From positions 248,001 through 312,000 of the forward strand of contig NZ_JAGFVL010000062.1 of assembly GCF_017599345.1 (NCBI RefSeq): a DNA stretch of 64,000 nt. The letters run 5' to 3'. The number at the start of each line of letters is the position of its first letter. The stretch's first letter is position 1. A program made the position numbers and the translations under genes. The stretch comes from Gracilibacillus suaedae (GTDB taxonomy: Bacteria; Bacillota; Bacilli; Bacillales; Amphibacillaceae). The notes beneath the pieces are model-generated. The model did not search any database and had not been told where the DNA came from. It saw nothing but the letters and a program-made list of their open reading frames with translations. Positions 32,593 through 41,095 of this stretch are shown in pieces.

Positions 32593-34470
32593 ATGAAAAT
32601 AACGGAAATTTTGAAGCGTGACATTATTATTTTAGAAGCGCGTGCTCAGTCAAAAGAAGAAATCATAGATGAAATGGCAAATAAATTAGCAGAAGGCAAT
32701 TATGTTCATGATAAGAAACAATTTACCAAAGCGATTTGGGATCGTGAGAATCAAAGTAGTACAGGAGTAGGGGAGAATGTAGCTATTCCACATGCGAAAA
32801 CAAGTGCTGTTTCAACACCCGCTATTTGTTTCGCTAGATCTAAAGAAGGTGTAGACTATGATTCGTTAGATGGTCAGCCTGCACATTTATTTTTTATGAT
32901 TGCTGCCAGTGAGGGTGCGAACAATGATCATTTGCAAACATTGTCAAGATTATCTACATTGTTGATGGACGAAGACTTTCGAAACCAATTAATGGAAGCG
33001 AATTCTGAAGCAGAAATTTTAAATATTATTGATGCGAAAGAGCAGGATAAATTGGGACAAGTCGAGGAAGAAGAAAAAGTAAACAACCAAGCTTCAGGAC
33101 CGGAAATTTTAGCTGTAACAGGTTGTCCGACAGGTATCGCCCATACTTATATGGCGGCAGATGCTTTAAAGGATAAAGCGAAAGAACTAGGTGTCTCCAT
33201 TAAAGTGGAAACAAACGGTTCAGATGGCGTGAAAAACCGTCTAACAGATGAAGAAATCAAAAATGCTAAAGCAGTTATTGTTGCGGCAGATACAAAGGTA
33301 GAACTGGATCGTTTTGCAGGTAAGCAAGTGTTGCGCCGTGGGGTAACAGATGGTATTCGTAAGCCTGAAGAGTTAATCAATACAGCATTAAGTGGTAACG
33401 CACCAATTTATGAAACTGATGGTAGTGGTGAAGGATCGAGTTCTAGTGGAGGGCGCTCTGGTTTTTATAAACACTTAATGAACGGTGTGTCCAATATGCT
33501 ACCATTTGTTGTTGGTGGTGGTGTTCTTATTGCCATTTCATTTTTCTTTGGTATTCATTCAGCCGAGCCAGATCACGAGCAATATAATGCATTTGCAGCT
33601 GCACTGAAAGCTATTGGAGGAGATTACGGATTCGGTCTAATGGTTGCTGTCTTAGCAGGTTTCATTGGAATGAGTATTGCTGACCGGCCAGGTTTTGCGC
33701 CTGCAATGATTGGTGGCTTTATGGCTTCTACTGGTGGAGCAGGTTTTCTTGGTGGTTTAATAGCAGGTTTCTTAGGTGGTTATGTCGCAGTTGGCGTAAA
33801 GAAACTTTTAGCAGGGTTACCTAAAGCATTTGATGGTATCAAAACGATCTTGTTCTATCCAGTTTTAAATATTTTTGTTACTGGTCTTGTTATGTACGTG
33901 ATCATTGAACCAATCGCTACGATTATGTCAGGTTTAGAAACGTGGTTAGGTGGTTTAACTGGAACTAATGCGTTATTATTAGGTCTAATTTTAGGCGGTA
34001 TGATGGCTGTCGATATGGGAGGTCCCATCAACAAAACAGCTTTTACATTTGGTATCGCCATGATTGAAGCAGGAAATTTAGGTCCGCATGCAGCGGTAAT
34101 GGCAGGTGGTATGGTGCCCCCATTAGCGTTAGCACTTGCTACAACATTCTTCCGTAATAAATTTACGAGAGAAGAGCGTGATGCTGGTAAGACAAACTAC
34201 GCCCTAGGTTCTTTCTTTATCACAGAAGGGGCAATACCATTTGCAGCAGCTGATCCAGGTCGAGTTATTCCTTCTATTGTTGTTGGTTCTGCGGTAGCTG
34301 GTGGATTATCATTACTATTTGGTGTTGGCTTGCCAGCCCCACATGGTGGGATATTCGTTATTCCAACGGTTGAAGGAAGCTGGTTGATGTATCTTGTCTC
34401 CATTCTTATTGGTGCAACTATTTCGGCATTAATGATTGGTTTTTGGAAGAAACCATTGGATAAAAAATAA
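32593..34470 (+). CDS. fruA: Fructose-specific PTS enzyme IIABC
   Basis: A 625-residue fused PTS permease that transports fructose and phosphorylates it at C1. The IIA domain is residues 1-150 with the phosphorylated H67 (NVAIPHAKTS). IIB is about 168-265 with C178 in AVTGCPTGIAHTYMAA. The membrane IIC domain (about 295-620) has about nine or ten helices, including MIGGFMASTGGAGFLGG and AVDMGGPINKTAFTFG. The ATG at 32593, after GGGAAGAGGGG, is used rather than the longer frame, which would overlap fruK. It is the last gene of the fru operon. Confidence 0.95.
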   Translation: MKITEILKRDIIILEARAQSKEEIIDEMANKLAEGNYVHDKKQFTKAIWDRENQSSTGVGENVAIPHAKTSAVSTPAICFARSKEGVDYDSLDGQPAHLFFMIAASEGANNDHLQTLSRLSTLLMDEDFRNQLMEANSEAEILNIIDAKEQDKLGQVEEEEKVNNQASGPEILAVTGCPTGIAHTYMAADALKDKAKELGVSIKVETNGSDGVKNRLTDEEIKNAKAVIVAADTKVELDRFAGKQVLRRGVTDGIRKPEELINTALSGNAPIYETDGSGEGSSSSGGRSGFYKHLMNGVSNMLPFVVGGGVLIAISFFFGIHSAEPDHEQYNAFAAALKAIGGDYGFGLMVAVLAGFIGMSIADRPGFAPAMIGGFMASTGGAGFLGGLIAGFLGGYVAVGVKKLLAGLPKAFDGIKTILFYPVLNIFVTGLVMYVIIEPIATIMSGLETWLGGLTGTNALLLGLILGGMMAVDMGGPINKTAFTFGIAMIEAGNLGPHAAVMAGGMVPPLALALATTFFRNKFTREERDAGKTNYALGSFFITEGAIPFAAADPGRVIPSIVVGSAVAGGLSLLFGVGLPAPHGGIFVIPTVEGSWLMYLVSILIGATISALMIGFWKKPLDKK

Positions 34471-34479
34471 CTAGAAGCT

Positions 34480-34518
34480 AAACAGCTATTTCACTAGTGA
34501 GTGGAATAGCTGTTTTTA
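34480..34518 (+). terminator. fru operon terminator
   Basis: The stem AAACAGCTATT / AATAGCTGTTT, extended inward by CAC/GTG, is followed by T5. Confidence 0.9.
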
Positions 34519-34558
34519 ATATGTGTTTTGTTTGGCTGGTGAGTTCTTGAAAAAAGCG

Positions 34559-34732
34559 TTTCCGTGGAAGAGAGACAAATATCCCCGGAAGAGCCCACCT
34601 CCTTCCGGGGAAAAAGCACTCTCTTCCGAGGATAAACGATGATATCCATGGAAGAGAGACAAATATCCCCGGAAGAGCCCATCTCCTTCCGGGGAAAAGT
34701 CACTCTCATCCATGGATAACGATGATATCCGA
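34559..34732. repeat. Two tandem 84-bp units of nested palindromes
   Basis: The unit beginning GGAAGAGAGACAAATATCCC starts at 34566 and again at 34650, an 84-bp period with about 90% identity. Each unit holds an inner stem CCCCGGAAG / CTTCCGGGG (583-591 with 602-610; 667-675 with 686-694) inside an outer stem GGAAGAGAG / CTCTCTTCC in unit 1, or CCATGG-type ends in unit 2. Minus-strand frames run through it (repeating FRGYLSLFHG) but look like by-products of the repeat. It fills the gap between fruA and the convergent binding-protein gene. Confidence 0.85.
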
Positions 34733-34779
34733 TGTTATTTTTGCCCTCCACTTTTTGTTGTGACCTTTTGTCAAATTAG

Positions 34780-35805
34780 TTATTCATAAATCGCAGCTTG
34801 AATCTCTTCATCTTCGATATTATCCGCGTCATACCAGTAGAACCCAGTGTCAATGTTTTCCGGTACTTCTTCACCGTTTAAAGCGTCTACAGCAGCTTTG
34901 ACAGTTTCATATCCGATGCCTTCTGGATTTTGCGTGATCGCACCAGCCATTACGCCATCTTTGATTGCATCGATTTGTTGTTTACCAGAGTCAAAACCAA
35001 CTACTGTAACTTCCCCTTCTTTACCTAACTCTCTGACAGCATTGACAACACCGATTGCTGACCCTTCATTGGATCCGTATATTCCTGCAATATCGGGGTG
35101 TGCTTGCATCATTGTTTTTGCGAGGTTAGTAGATTCTAAATGGTCACCACCGCCGTATTGGGTATCTACAATTTCAATATCAGGATATTTTTCTTCTATT
35201 GTTTCTACAAAACCATCGCGTCGTTGCACACCAGTAACAGATACTTGATCATGTACAACTAATGCCACTTTCCCTTCTTCTCCAATCAATTCTGCCATTT
35301 TATCTGCAGCTAAAGCAGCTGCTTCATAGTTATTCGTTGATGCAGTTGTAAGTGGGATATCACTATCAACGCCAGAATCAAATGCGATAACAGGAATATC
35401 AGATTCGTCAGCGTTTTCGAGTAGTGGTGATGCTGCTTGCGAATCTAATGCGGCAAATCCGATTGCATCAGGATTCTTATCAAGGGCTGCCTGCAACATT
35501 TCTATTTGCTTATCTACTTGTGATTCGTTTTCCGGTCCTTCAAAAGTTATTTCTACATCAAATTCTTCAGCTGCTTGTTCGGCGCCTCTTTGGACAGCTT
35601 GCCAGAATTGATGCTGGAAACCTTTAGAAACAATTGCTACATAAGGTTTATCTCCAGATCCTTCGTCACTTGCAGGTGTTCCTTCTGTACCAGATTCTTT
35701 TGCATCATCACTTTCAGATGTTTCTTCAGATTCATTACCACAAGCCGACAAAACAAATAAAATAGATACAAAGACAACTAAAAATGCTAACAATCTTTTC
35801 TTCAT
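34780..35805 (-). CDS. Ribose-type sugar ABC substrate-binding lipoprotein
   Basis: A 341-residue lipoprotein (lipobox LSAC, C22; acidic Ser/Glu linker to about 52) of the RbsB/LacI-like pentose/hexose-binding family (Peripla_BP_4). Seen: AIVSKGFQHQFWQAVQRGAEQAA, PDAIGFAALDSQAASPLL, IPVIAFDSGVD and GVQRRDGFVETI. It is the last gene of the minus-strand unit kinase-aldolase-ATPase-permease-binding protein and is separated from the permease by a palindromic repeat (copy d). The ligand is not readable from sequence. L-fucose or another substrate of the neighbouring divergent genes is the best guess. Confidence 0.9.
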   Translation of the reverse strand: MKKRLLAFLVVFVSILFVLSACGNESEETSESDDAKESGTEGTPASDEGSGDKPYVAIVSKGFQHQFWQAVQRGAEQAAEEFDVEITFEGPENESQVDKQIEMLQAALDKNPDAIGFAALDSQAASPLLENADESDIPVIAFDSGVDSDIPLTTASTNNYEAAALAADKMAELIGEEGKVALVVHDQVSVTGVQRRDGFVETIEEKYPDIEIVDTQYGGGDHLESTNLAKTMMQAHPDIAGIYGSNEGSAIGVVNAVRELGKEGEVTVVGFDSGKQQIDAIKDGVMAGAITQNPEGIGYETVKAAVDALNGEEVPENIDTGFYWYDADNIEDEEIQAAIYE

Positions 35806-35834
35806 TGATAACTCCCCTTTACAAAGATTATTTT

Positions 35835-35990
35835 TTTACTGTATTAAATGTCCGCAAACCCCATTTTAAGCGGCAAGTGAATCAAAAAAGCTAAGTGGGG
35901 ATTACGGGTGCTAACACCGTACTAATCCTCAGTGGGGTAAAACCAACACTGAAGGAAGTCTTGCTTTATAAAATAACTCAAGTGAGTTAC
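35835..35990. repeat. Palindromic intergenic repeat, copy d (variant)
   Basis: GTCCGCAAACCCC, AAGCTAAGTGGGG, GGGTGCTAACACCGTACTAAT and CTCAGTGGGG occur in the same order as in the copy at 59261-59397. GGGTGCTAACACC near 35906-35918 also forms its own small hairpin. It lies between the ABC permease gene and the binding-protein gene. Confidence 0.65.
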
Positions 35991-36008
35991 ATACAAGACA
36001 AAAGAAAC

Positions 36009-37001
36009 TTAACTATCCTTTTTGCGTAACATATCAAAATAAACAGCTAGTAATATAACAAAACCTATAACAACTGTTTGCCACTCTTGGGGGATGGACA
36101 TAATTCGTAAACCATTGGTAAGGACGCTCATAATTAATGCGCCAATCATTGTCCCGATAAGTGATCCTTTACCGCCGCTTAAAGAAGTGCCACCAATCAC
36201 AACTGCTGCAATCGCTTCTAATTCATACCCCATACCTAATGCAGGCTGGGCTGAATTTAATCGAGAGGCCATAATCACCCCTGCCACACCAGTAAAACAG
36301 CCAGCAATTGTATAAATGATCATCTTCCATTTTTTTATGTTAATCCCTGATAGCCTAGTCGCTTCTTCATTACTCCCAATTGAAAAAGTGTATCGCCCAA
36401 CAATTGTTTTAGATAGCAAAATCCATCCAATTAAAACCATAATAAAGAAAATTAACACTGCATTGGGGATAGCTCCAAGAAATACCGATCCTAGTGCAAT
36501 GTTATTAAATCCTTCTACATCACTAAAATAAATAGGTGAAGCACCTGAAATGACCAGAGATAAACCTTCAGCGATCATCATCATTGCTAGGGTGGCAATG
36601 AATGGTGGGATTCTTAAGATAGATACTGAAAAACCAGAAATAAAACCAATTAATGCACCTGTAACAATTCCGCCGATAATACCTACATGGACCGGTAAAC
36701 CAAGAAATACAATAAATACCCCTGTCATAACCGAAGTTAGCGTCATCCCTGTACCAATAGATAAGTCGATGCCGCCCGTAATGATGACAAATGTAGTTCC
36801 TAAGGCAAGAATACCAATAACGGTAGTGGATAATAATATTCCTTCAATATTAGACCATTGTAAAAAGTTCTCCGAAGCAATCGAGAAAAAAATAACTAAA
36901 ATAATGAGGCTGGCAAATGCTAATATTTGTTGCAGTGCCCCAGAACTTACAAGTTTTTTTCTTTGATCACTTGCTGATGGATTACTTGTTAAAGTTGACA
37001 T
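36009..37001 (-). CDS. Ribose-type sugar ABC permease
   Basis: A 330-residue RbsC-type permease (BPD_transp_2) with about nine or ten transmembrane helices. Family motifs are FVIITGGIDLSIGTGMTLTSV near residue 71, PPFIATLAMMMIAEGLSLVISG, and the C-terminal EAIAAVVIGGTSLSGGKGSLIGT that contacts the ATPase. It forms the membrane channel with the ATPase of the gene upstream (24 bp gap). Together with the binding protein this is a complete CUT2-type importer. Confidence 0.92.
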   Translation of the reverse strand: MSTLTSNPSASDQRKKLVSSGALQQILAFASLIILVIFFSIASENFLQWSNIEGILLSTTVIGILALGTTFVIITGGIDLSIGTGMTLTSVMTGVFIVFLGLPVHVGIIGGIVTGALIGFISGFSVSILRIPPFIATLAMMMIAEGLSLVISGASPIYFSDVEGFNNIALGSVFLGAIPNAVLIFFIMVLIGWILLSKTIVGRYTFSIGSNEEATRLSGINIKKWKMIIYTIAGCFTGVAGVIMASRLNSAQPALGMGYELEAIAAVVIGGTSLSGGKGSLIGTMIGALIMSVLTNGLRIMSIPQEWQTVVIGFVILLAVYFDMLRKKDS

Positions 37002-37025
37002 CTTCTTCTCACTCCTTTAAACACT

Positions 37026-38516
37026 TTAGTTATGCTGTGTAGCGAGCTCCATAATGTTTTCTTGATTAGCATCCTGATTTAATAATTCTCCAGTGACTCG
37101 TCCCTCGTTCATAACAATAATACGGTCGCTAAGTCTTAATACCTCCGTTAATTCCGAAGAGATCATAATAATCGATTTTCCCTGATTAGCTAACATTTCA
37201 AGTAAATCGTAAATCTCTTGTTTTGCGCCGACATCAATACCTCTGGTAGGTTCGTCGAAGATTAAAATATCGCAATCCTTGAGTAACCATTTAGCAATGA
37301 CGATCTTTTGTTGATTACCACCAGATAATAGTTTTACTCGTTGATGAACACTAGGTGTCTTTACTTTTAATCTGTGGGAATATTCCTCAGCATCTGTTTT
37401 AATGTTCGTCGCTTTAACAAAAGTAGCTGTCGAGTAGTGTGGCAAAGAAGAAATAACAATGTTTTCTTTGACTGTCATTTCGAGCATAAGGCCAAAACGT
37501 TTACGATCCTCAGATAAATAGCCAATCCCGTGCTGAACGGCATCAACTGGCTGCTTGATTGTGACAGCTTTTCCGTTTATTTTAATGTCACCTGAAAAGG
37601 GATCCGCTCCGAAAATTGCTCTTGCTACCTCAGTTCTTCCAGCCCCAACTAATCCAGCGAACCCCAATATTTCGCCTTTTTTGAGGTGAAATGAAACATC
37701 TTTTATATAGTGATTAGTTAAATGGTTTACTTCAAGGACCTTATCAGTAAATTTATCTGGATCAGATACTTTCTGTTCGATCGTTACTTCCCTGCCAACC
37801 ATTAATGAAACAACTTGACGGATTTCAGTTGTTTCAGTGGGTAGTGTAGCAACGTATTCCCCGTCTCTCATGACAGTGATTCGATCAGAAATACGTTTTA
37901 ATTCTTCCATTCGGTGTGAAATATAGATAATGGCAACACCTTCCTTTTTCAGCCAATTAATAATATCAAATAATGTATTGATTTCTTTATCTGTTAAAGC
38001 TGCAGTGGGTTCGTCCATAATAAGTATCTTGGCATTAAAGGATAATGCCTTGGCGATTTCCACCATCTGTTGTTTGGCTACAGTTAATTCAGAAATTTTG
38101 GTGCGTGGATTTAAGTTAATATTTAACTTTTGAAACAATTCGTCTGCTTGTTGATTCAATTCTTTATTCTTTAGAAAGAAGTTCAGTTTATCTCTCGGCT
38201 CACGACCAATAAATATATTTTCGGCAACCGTTAAATCTGGCATAAGGTTCAATTCCTGATGAATAATGTTGATCCCGAGTTCCTGGGCTTCTTTTGTATT
38301 AGTAGGTGCTATTTCTTTTCCGTCATAAATAATACTGCCTTCATCTTTCTGATAGATACCGGTCAGGATCTTCATCAGTGTTGATTTGCCAGCACCATTT
38401 TCCCCGATCAATGCTAAAACTTCACCACGATGTAGGTCCAACTGCACATTAGATAATGCCTTCACACCAGGAAATGACTTGTTAATGTTTTGCATCTCAA
38501 GTATTTTATTGGACAT
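37026..38516 (-). CDS. Ribose-type sugar ABC ATPase (two nucleotide-binding domains)
   Basis: A 496-residue RbsA/MglA-type fused ATPase. The N-terminal domain has Walker A GENGAGKST (38-46), Walker B ILIMDEPTAAL and the Q-loop INIIHQELNLMPDL. The C-terminal domain has the usual degenerate Walker A (FAGLVGAGRTEVARAIF), LLSGGNQQKIVIAKWL and ILIFDEPTRGIDVGAKQEI. It energises the CUT2 importer. It is third gene in the unit starting with the FGGY kinase. Palindromic repeat copy b separates it from the aldolase gene upstream. Confidence 0.94.
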   Translation of the reverse strand: MSNKILEMQNINKSFPGVKALSNVQLDLHRGEVLALIGENGAGKSTLMKILTGIYQKDEGSIIYDGKEIAPTNTKEAQELGINIIHQELNLMPDLTVAENIFIGREPRDKLNFFLKNKELNQQADELFQKLNINLNPRTKISELTVAKQQMVEIAKALSFNAKILIMDEPTAALTDKEINTLFDIINWLKKEGVAIIYISHRMEELKRISDRITVMRDGEYVATLPTETTEIRQVVSLMVGREVTIEQKVSDPDKFTDKVLEVNHLTNHYIKDVSFHLKKGEILGFAGLVGAGRTEVARAIFGADPFSGDIKINGKAVTIKQPVDAVQHGIGYLSEDRKRFGLMLEMTVKENIVISSLPHYSTATFVKATNIKTDAEEYSHRLKVKTPSVHQRVKLLSGGNQQKIVIAKWLLKDCDILIFDEPTRGIDVGAKQEIYDLLEMLANQGKSIIMISSELTEVLRLSDRIIVMNEGRVTGELLNQDANQENIMELATQHN

Positions 38517-38544
38517 CTGCTTGCTCCTTTCCCTTAGGTTTACG

Positions 38545-38664
38545 TTATCACGGGGTTAATCGTCTGTAGGCCATTCAAGTAACACAAAGATAAGTTTAGG
38601 GATAACAGACGCTAACACCCAGATAAGTTTCGCTGATGATCAGTGGTACATAGTCTCACTTTAT
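38545..38664. repeat. Palindromic intergenic repeat, copy b (most complete)
   Basis: Blocks in order: TTATCACGGGGTTAATCGTCTGT, broken here as TTATCACGGGG plus TTAATCGTCTGT, then TTCAAGTAACACAAAGATAAG, given as TTCAAGTAACAC plus AAAGATAAG, then ACAGACGCTAACACCC, a small hairpin CTGATGATCAG, and CATAGTCTCACTTTATT. The outer blocks CGTCTGT and ACAGACG pair. It lies inside the operon between the aldolase and ATPase genes. Confidence 0.75.
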
Positions 38665-39317
38665 TACTTCAGATTTTCCGTGTATTTTTGCCAATCACTT
38701 TGAAACAATGCTAATCCTTCCGTGGTTAAAGGAGATTGAAACATTCTTTTGAAGATCGGAAAGGGAATCGTAACAGCATCGTATCCATATCTAGCTAGAT
38801 CAGCGACAACCTGAGTAGTTCGTATACTAGCTCCAATAATTTTGGTGGAAGCATCAAGCGAGTGAATAATTTCTTTGGAATGTTTGATAAATGTTTGCCC
38901 ATCAAGGCTTTGATCATCCATTCTGCCGATGTATGGGCTAATATAAGAAACATCTGCTTTAGCTGCAAGTACGACTTGTGATAGTGAGTAGATCAGCGTC
39001 ATATTTACTTCCATATTCTCTTGTCTTAGTCGGTAAGCAGCTTCTAATCCATCTTCATTCATAGGTAACTTAATGACGGGATGATCGACCCAATTCTTTA
39101 ATTCAATAGCTTCTTGATACATTGCATCTGCTGTTGTTTCGGTAACTTGCATCCAGACTTTTCCTTGGATATGCTGGTTTATTTCATGGATTACATTTTT
39201 AAATGAGTCATGTTCCTTTGCGATGATGCTGGGGTTTGTTGTAATACCATTTAAAAATGGAAACTTAGAAGCAAATTGTAAATGCTCTGGATTTGCAGTA
39301 TCTAGGTATATTTCCAT
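38664..39317 (-). CDS. Transaldolase-like (fructose-6-phosphate aldolase family) protein
   Basis: A 217-residue TIM-barrel class I aldolase of the TalC/FSA subgroup. The N-terminus EIYLDTANPEHL, the block GITTNPSII, the Schiff-base lysine in HPVIKLPMNEDGL and SYISPYIGRMDDQ are diagnostic. The family either transfers dihydroxyacetone units or cleaves fructose-6-phosphate and related sugar phosphates to dihydroxyacetone and an aldehyde phosphate. It is coupled to an FGGY sugar kinase (15 bp upstream), so it may split a kinase-made ketose phosphate (inference). Length is typical for FSA and shorter than housekeeping transaldolase. Confidence 0.88.
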   Translation of the reverse strand: MEIYLDTANPEHLQFASKFPFLNGITTNPSIIAKEHDSFKNVIHEINQHIQGKVWMQVTETTADAMYQEAIELKNWVDHPVIKLPMNEDGLEAAYRLRQENMEVNMTLIYSLSQVVLAAKADVSYISPYIGRMDDQSLDGQTFIKHSKEIIHSLDASTKIIGASIRTTQVVADLARYGYDAVTIPFPIFKRMFQSPLTTEGLALFQSDWQKYTENLK

Positions 39318-39332
39318 TGGGGCTCTCCTCCT

Positions 39333-40835
39333 TTAAAAGAGTTCTTTGGTTGCGTGAAATGCTTGGATAAATTGATTTTTGGCAATATCATATGCTTGCT
39401 TTGTTTCAGGATTGGGGTGAACAACAAAATCTTGATTACTCCATTTTTTTGCTTCATTAAATCCGCCAATTAAACCTATTCCAATCCCTCCTACCATTGC
39501 AGCTCCTTTAGATGTTATTGCACTTACATCATGAGGAATCGTAAGTGGGATATTGTACAAGTCAGATAGCATTTGCCGCCACATTTGGCTGTTAGCACCT
39601 CCGCCGAAAAGCCACATGTTATCCATTTTTAAACCGCTTTCAATAAAAGCGTCATAAATAAGGCTTAAGTTAAATGATATCCCCTCCATAGCCGCTCGTG
39701 CGATATCTCCACGTTGATGTTCTGCTGTTAATCCGAGTATCGATGCTTTTATATCAGCATTCCACCATGGGGATCTTTCCCCCAGTAGATAAGGGAGAAA
39801 AACAAGATTCTTTGCTCCAATTGTGGATTCAGAAATCTCTTGATTCATTATCTCATATGCCTTATTTTCCGCGGCCAATTCTTTGTACCATTGAGATATT
39901 ACCCAATCTATCAGGCTACCAGCAGCTTGCATCGTACCCATCGGCAAATATTTAGCATGATCTAGGTGGATAAAATTAAAGGTTCTTTTTTGTTTGTCCA
40001 GTATAGGTGTGTCGCTAACACCAGCAATCCATGATGAAGACCCTAGATAATTAAAGGTATCTCCAATTTGGGTAATTCCTGCCCCTAGAGCTGCGCAAGC
40101 TCCATCACCTCCGCCGATCACTACAGGAGTACCACTTAATAAACCTATTTGATCAGCCATTTCTTCTTTTATATAACCTGCAATGGTAGTGGATGATACT
40201 ACTTCAGGTAATTTTTCTATATCTAAGCCCCAAAAATGGATCAACTCTTTCATCCATTCTTTCTTGTAAATATCATATAAATTGGTACCGCTAACATCGG
40301 AGAAATCAGTTAAGAAGTTTCCTGTTAATTTTGCAACTATATAATCTTTAGCCTGTAACAATTTATACGCTTTGTGGTAAGAAGTAGGTTCATTTTTCTT
40401 TAACCAAGCCATTTTAGCTCCGCTATAGGACGAGGTCATTTTATTGCCGGTTAATTGGTATAAATGGTCTTCACCAAATTCTGCACATGCATGATATGCC
40501 TGTTGACTAGCGCGCATGTCTGCCCAAATCAGAGCTTTGCGAATAGGATTGGCTTCTTTATTGACTGGAACGACACCCATCATTTGTCCACTAAAAGTAA
40601 TAACCTCAATTTCGCTTGGTGTTATTTTGTTTGTATTAAGTAAGTGTTTTGTTGCGAGACATATTGCTTCCCACCAATATTCAGGGTTTTGCTCAACCTC
40701 ATTTTTCTCCATGAAATAAGTCTGATAATAGGTAGTGTAACTATCAAAAAGATTACCAAAGCTATTAAAAAGAGTTGCTTTAACACCACTGGTACCAATG
40801 TCATGAGCTAGAATGAATGTTGATGAATCAGTCAT
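39333..40835 (-). CDS. FGGY-family sugar kinase (xylulokinase-like)
   Basis: A 500-residue FGGY kinase. The N-terminal phosphate loop is LAHDIGTSGVKATLF. The C-terminal half contains AAGSLIDWVISQW, GERSPWWNADIKASILGLT, RAAMEGISFNLSLIYDAF and the adenosine-motif region MWLFGGGANSQMWRQML. It is closest in look to XylB-type xylulokinases, but the substrate could be another ketose or sugar alcohol. The ATG at 40835 follows TTGGAGG by 8 nt. It heads the kinase-aldolase-importer transcript, with a promoter, a LacI-type palindrome and a CcpA site just upstream. Confidence 0.9.
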   Translation of the reverse strand: MTDSSTFILAHDIGTSGVKATLFNSFGNLFDSYTTYYQTYFMEKNEVEQNPEYWWEAICLATKHLLNTNKITPSEIEVITFSGQMMGVVPVNKEANPIRKALIWADMRASQQAYHACAEFGEDHLYQLTGNKMTSSYSGAKMAWLKKNEPTSYHKAYKLLQAKDYIVAKLTGNFLTDFSDVSGTNLYDIYKKEWMKELIHFWGLDIEKLPEVVSSTTIAGYIKEEMADQIGLLSGTPVVIGGGDGACAALGAGITQIGDTFNYLGSSSWIAGVSDTPILDKQKRTFNFIHLDHAKYLPMGTMQAAGSLIDWVISQWYKELAAENKAYEIMNQEISESTIGAKNLVFLPYLLGERSPWWNADIKASILGLTAEHQRGDIARAAMEGISFNLSLIYDAFIESGLKMDNMWLFGGGANSQMWRQMLSDLYNIPLTIPHDVSAITSKGAAMVGGIGIGLIGGFNEAKKWSNQDFVVHPNPETKQAYDIAKNQFIQAFHATKELF

Positions 40836-40854
40836 TATTTCATCCTCCAATTTA

Positions 40855-40868
40855 TGATAGCGCTTTCG
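40855..40868 (-). promoter_or_regulatory. CcpA (cre) site before the FGGY kinase operon
   Basis: TGATAGCGCTTTCG is close to the cre consensus TGAAAGCGCTTTCA and lies between the operator and the ribosome binding site, where bound CcpA would block elongation. Confidence 0.72.
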
Positions 40869-40880
40869 GTTACCGGTAAC
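40869..40880. promoter_or_regulatory. LacI-family operator, kinase side
   Basis: A perfect 12-bp palindrome GTTACCGGTAAC just downstream of the kinase -10. It shares the TACCGGTA core with the palindrome at 41041 in the divergent promoter. Confidence 0.78.
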
Positions 40881-40883
40881 ATA

Positions 40884-40912
40884 AAATTATCACAGCGGTT
40901 ATATTGTGTCAA
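40884..40912 (-). promoter_or_regulatory. FGGY kinase operon promoter
   Basis: On the minus strand TTGACA (40907-40912), a 17-bp spacer and TAATTT (40884-40889). Confidence 0.82.
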
Positions 40913-41028
40913 TCATTATTTTAAAAGTTTAAAAGGTACCTAAATAAATATATTGTAGTAAAACGTAATAAAATAAAAGGTTTTGTCATTATAATAAAAA
41001 CAGATTAAAAATTAAATTTTAAAACTAC

Positions 41029-41057
41029 TTGCATAAAATCAATGATACCGGTATCAT
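41029..41057 (+). promoter_or_regulatory. lacI-fuc operon promoter
   Basis: TTGCAT (41029-41034) and TATCAT (41052-41057) with a 17-bp spacer; the -10 lies inside the operator palindrome. Confidence 0.7.
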
Positions 41058-41058
41058 T
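41041..41058. promoter_or_regulatory. LacI-family operator, fuc side
   Basis: A perfect 18-bp palindrome AATGATACCGGTATCATT covering spacer and -10 of the lacI-fuc promoter; autorepression is expected. Confidence 0.85.
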
Positions 41059-41095
41059 ATATAAAAATAAAGCTTTAAAAAGAGGTAAAACAATT

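Noticed and set aside
34559-34732. Possible CRISPR-like array
   Set aside because: Only two units, near-identical over the whole 84 bp with no variable spacers and no cas genes.
34494-34751. Two overlapping minus-strand reading frames of 65-85 codons with FRGYLSLFHG repeats
   Set aside because: They exist only because the 84-bp palindromic tandem repeat is open in these frames; no ribosome binding site, and the protein repeats mirror the DNA repeats exactly.
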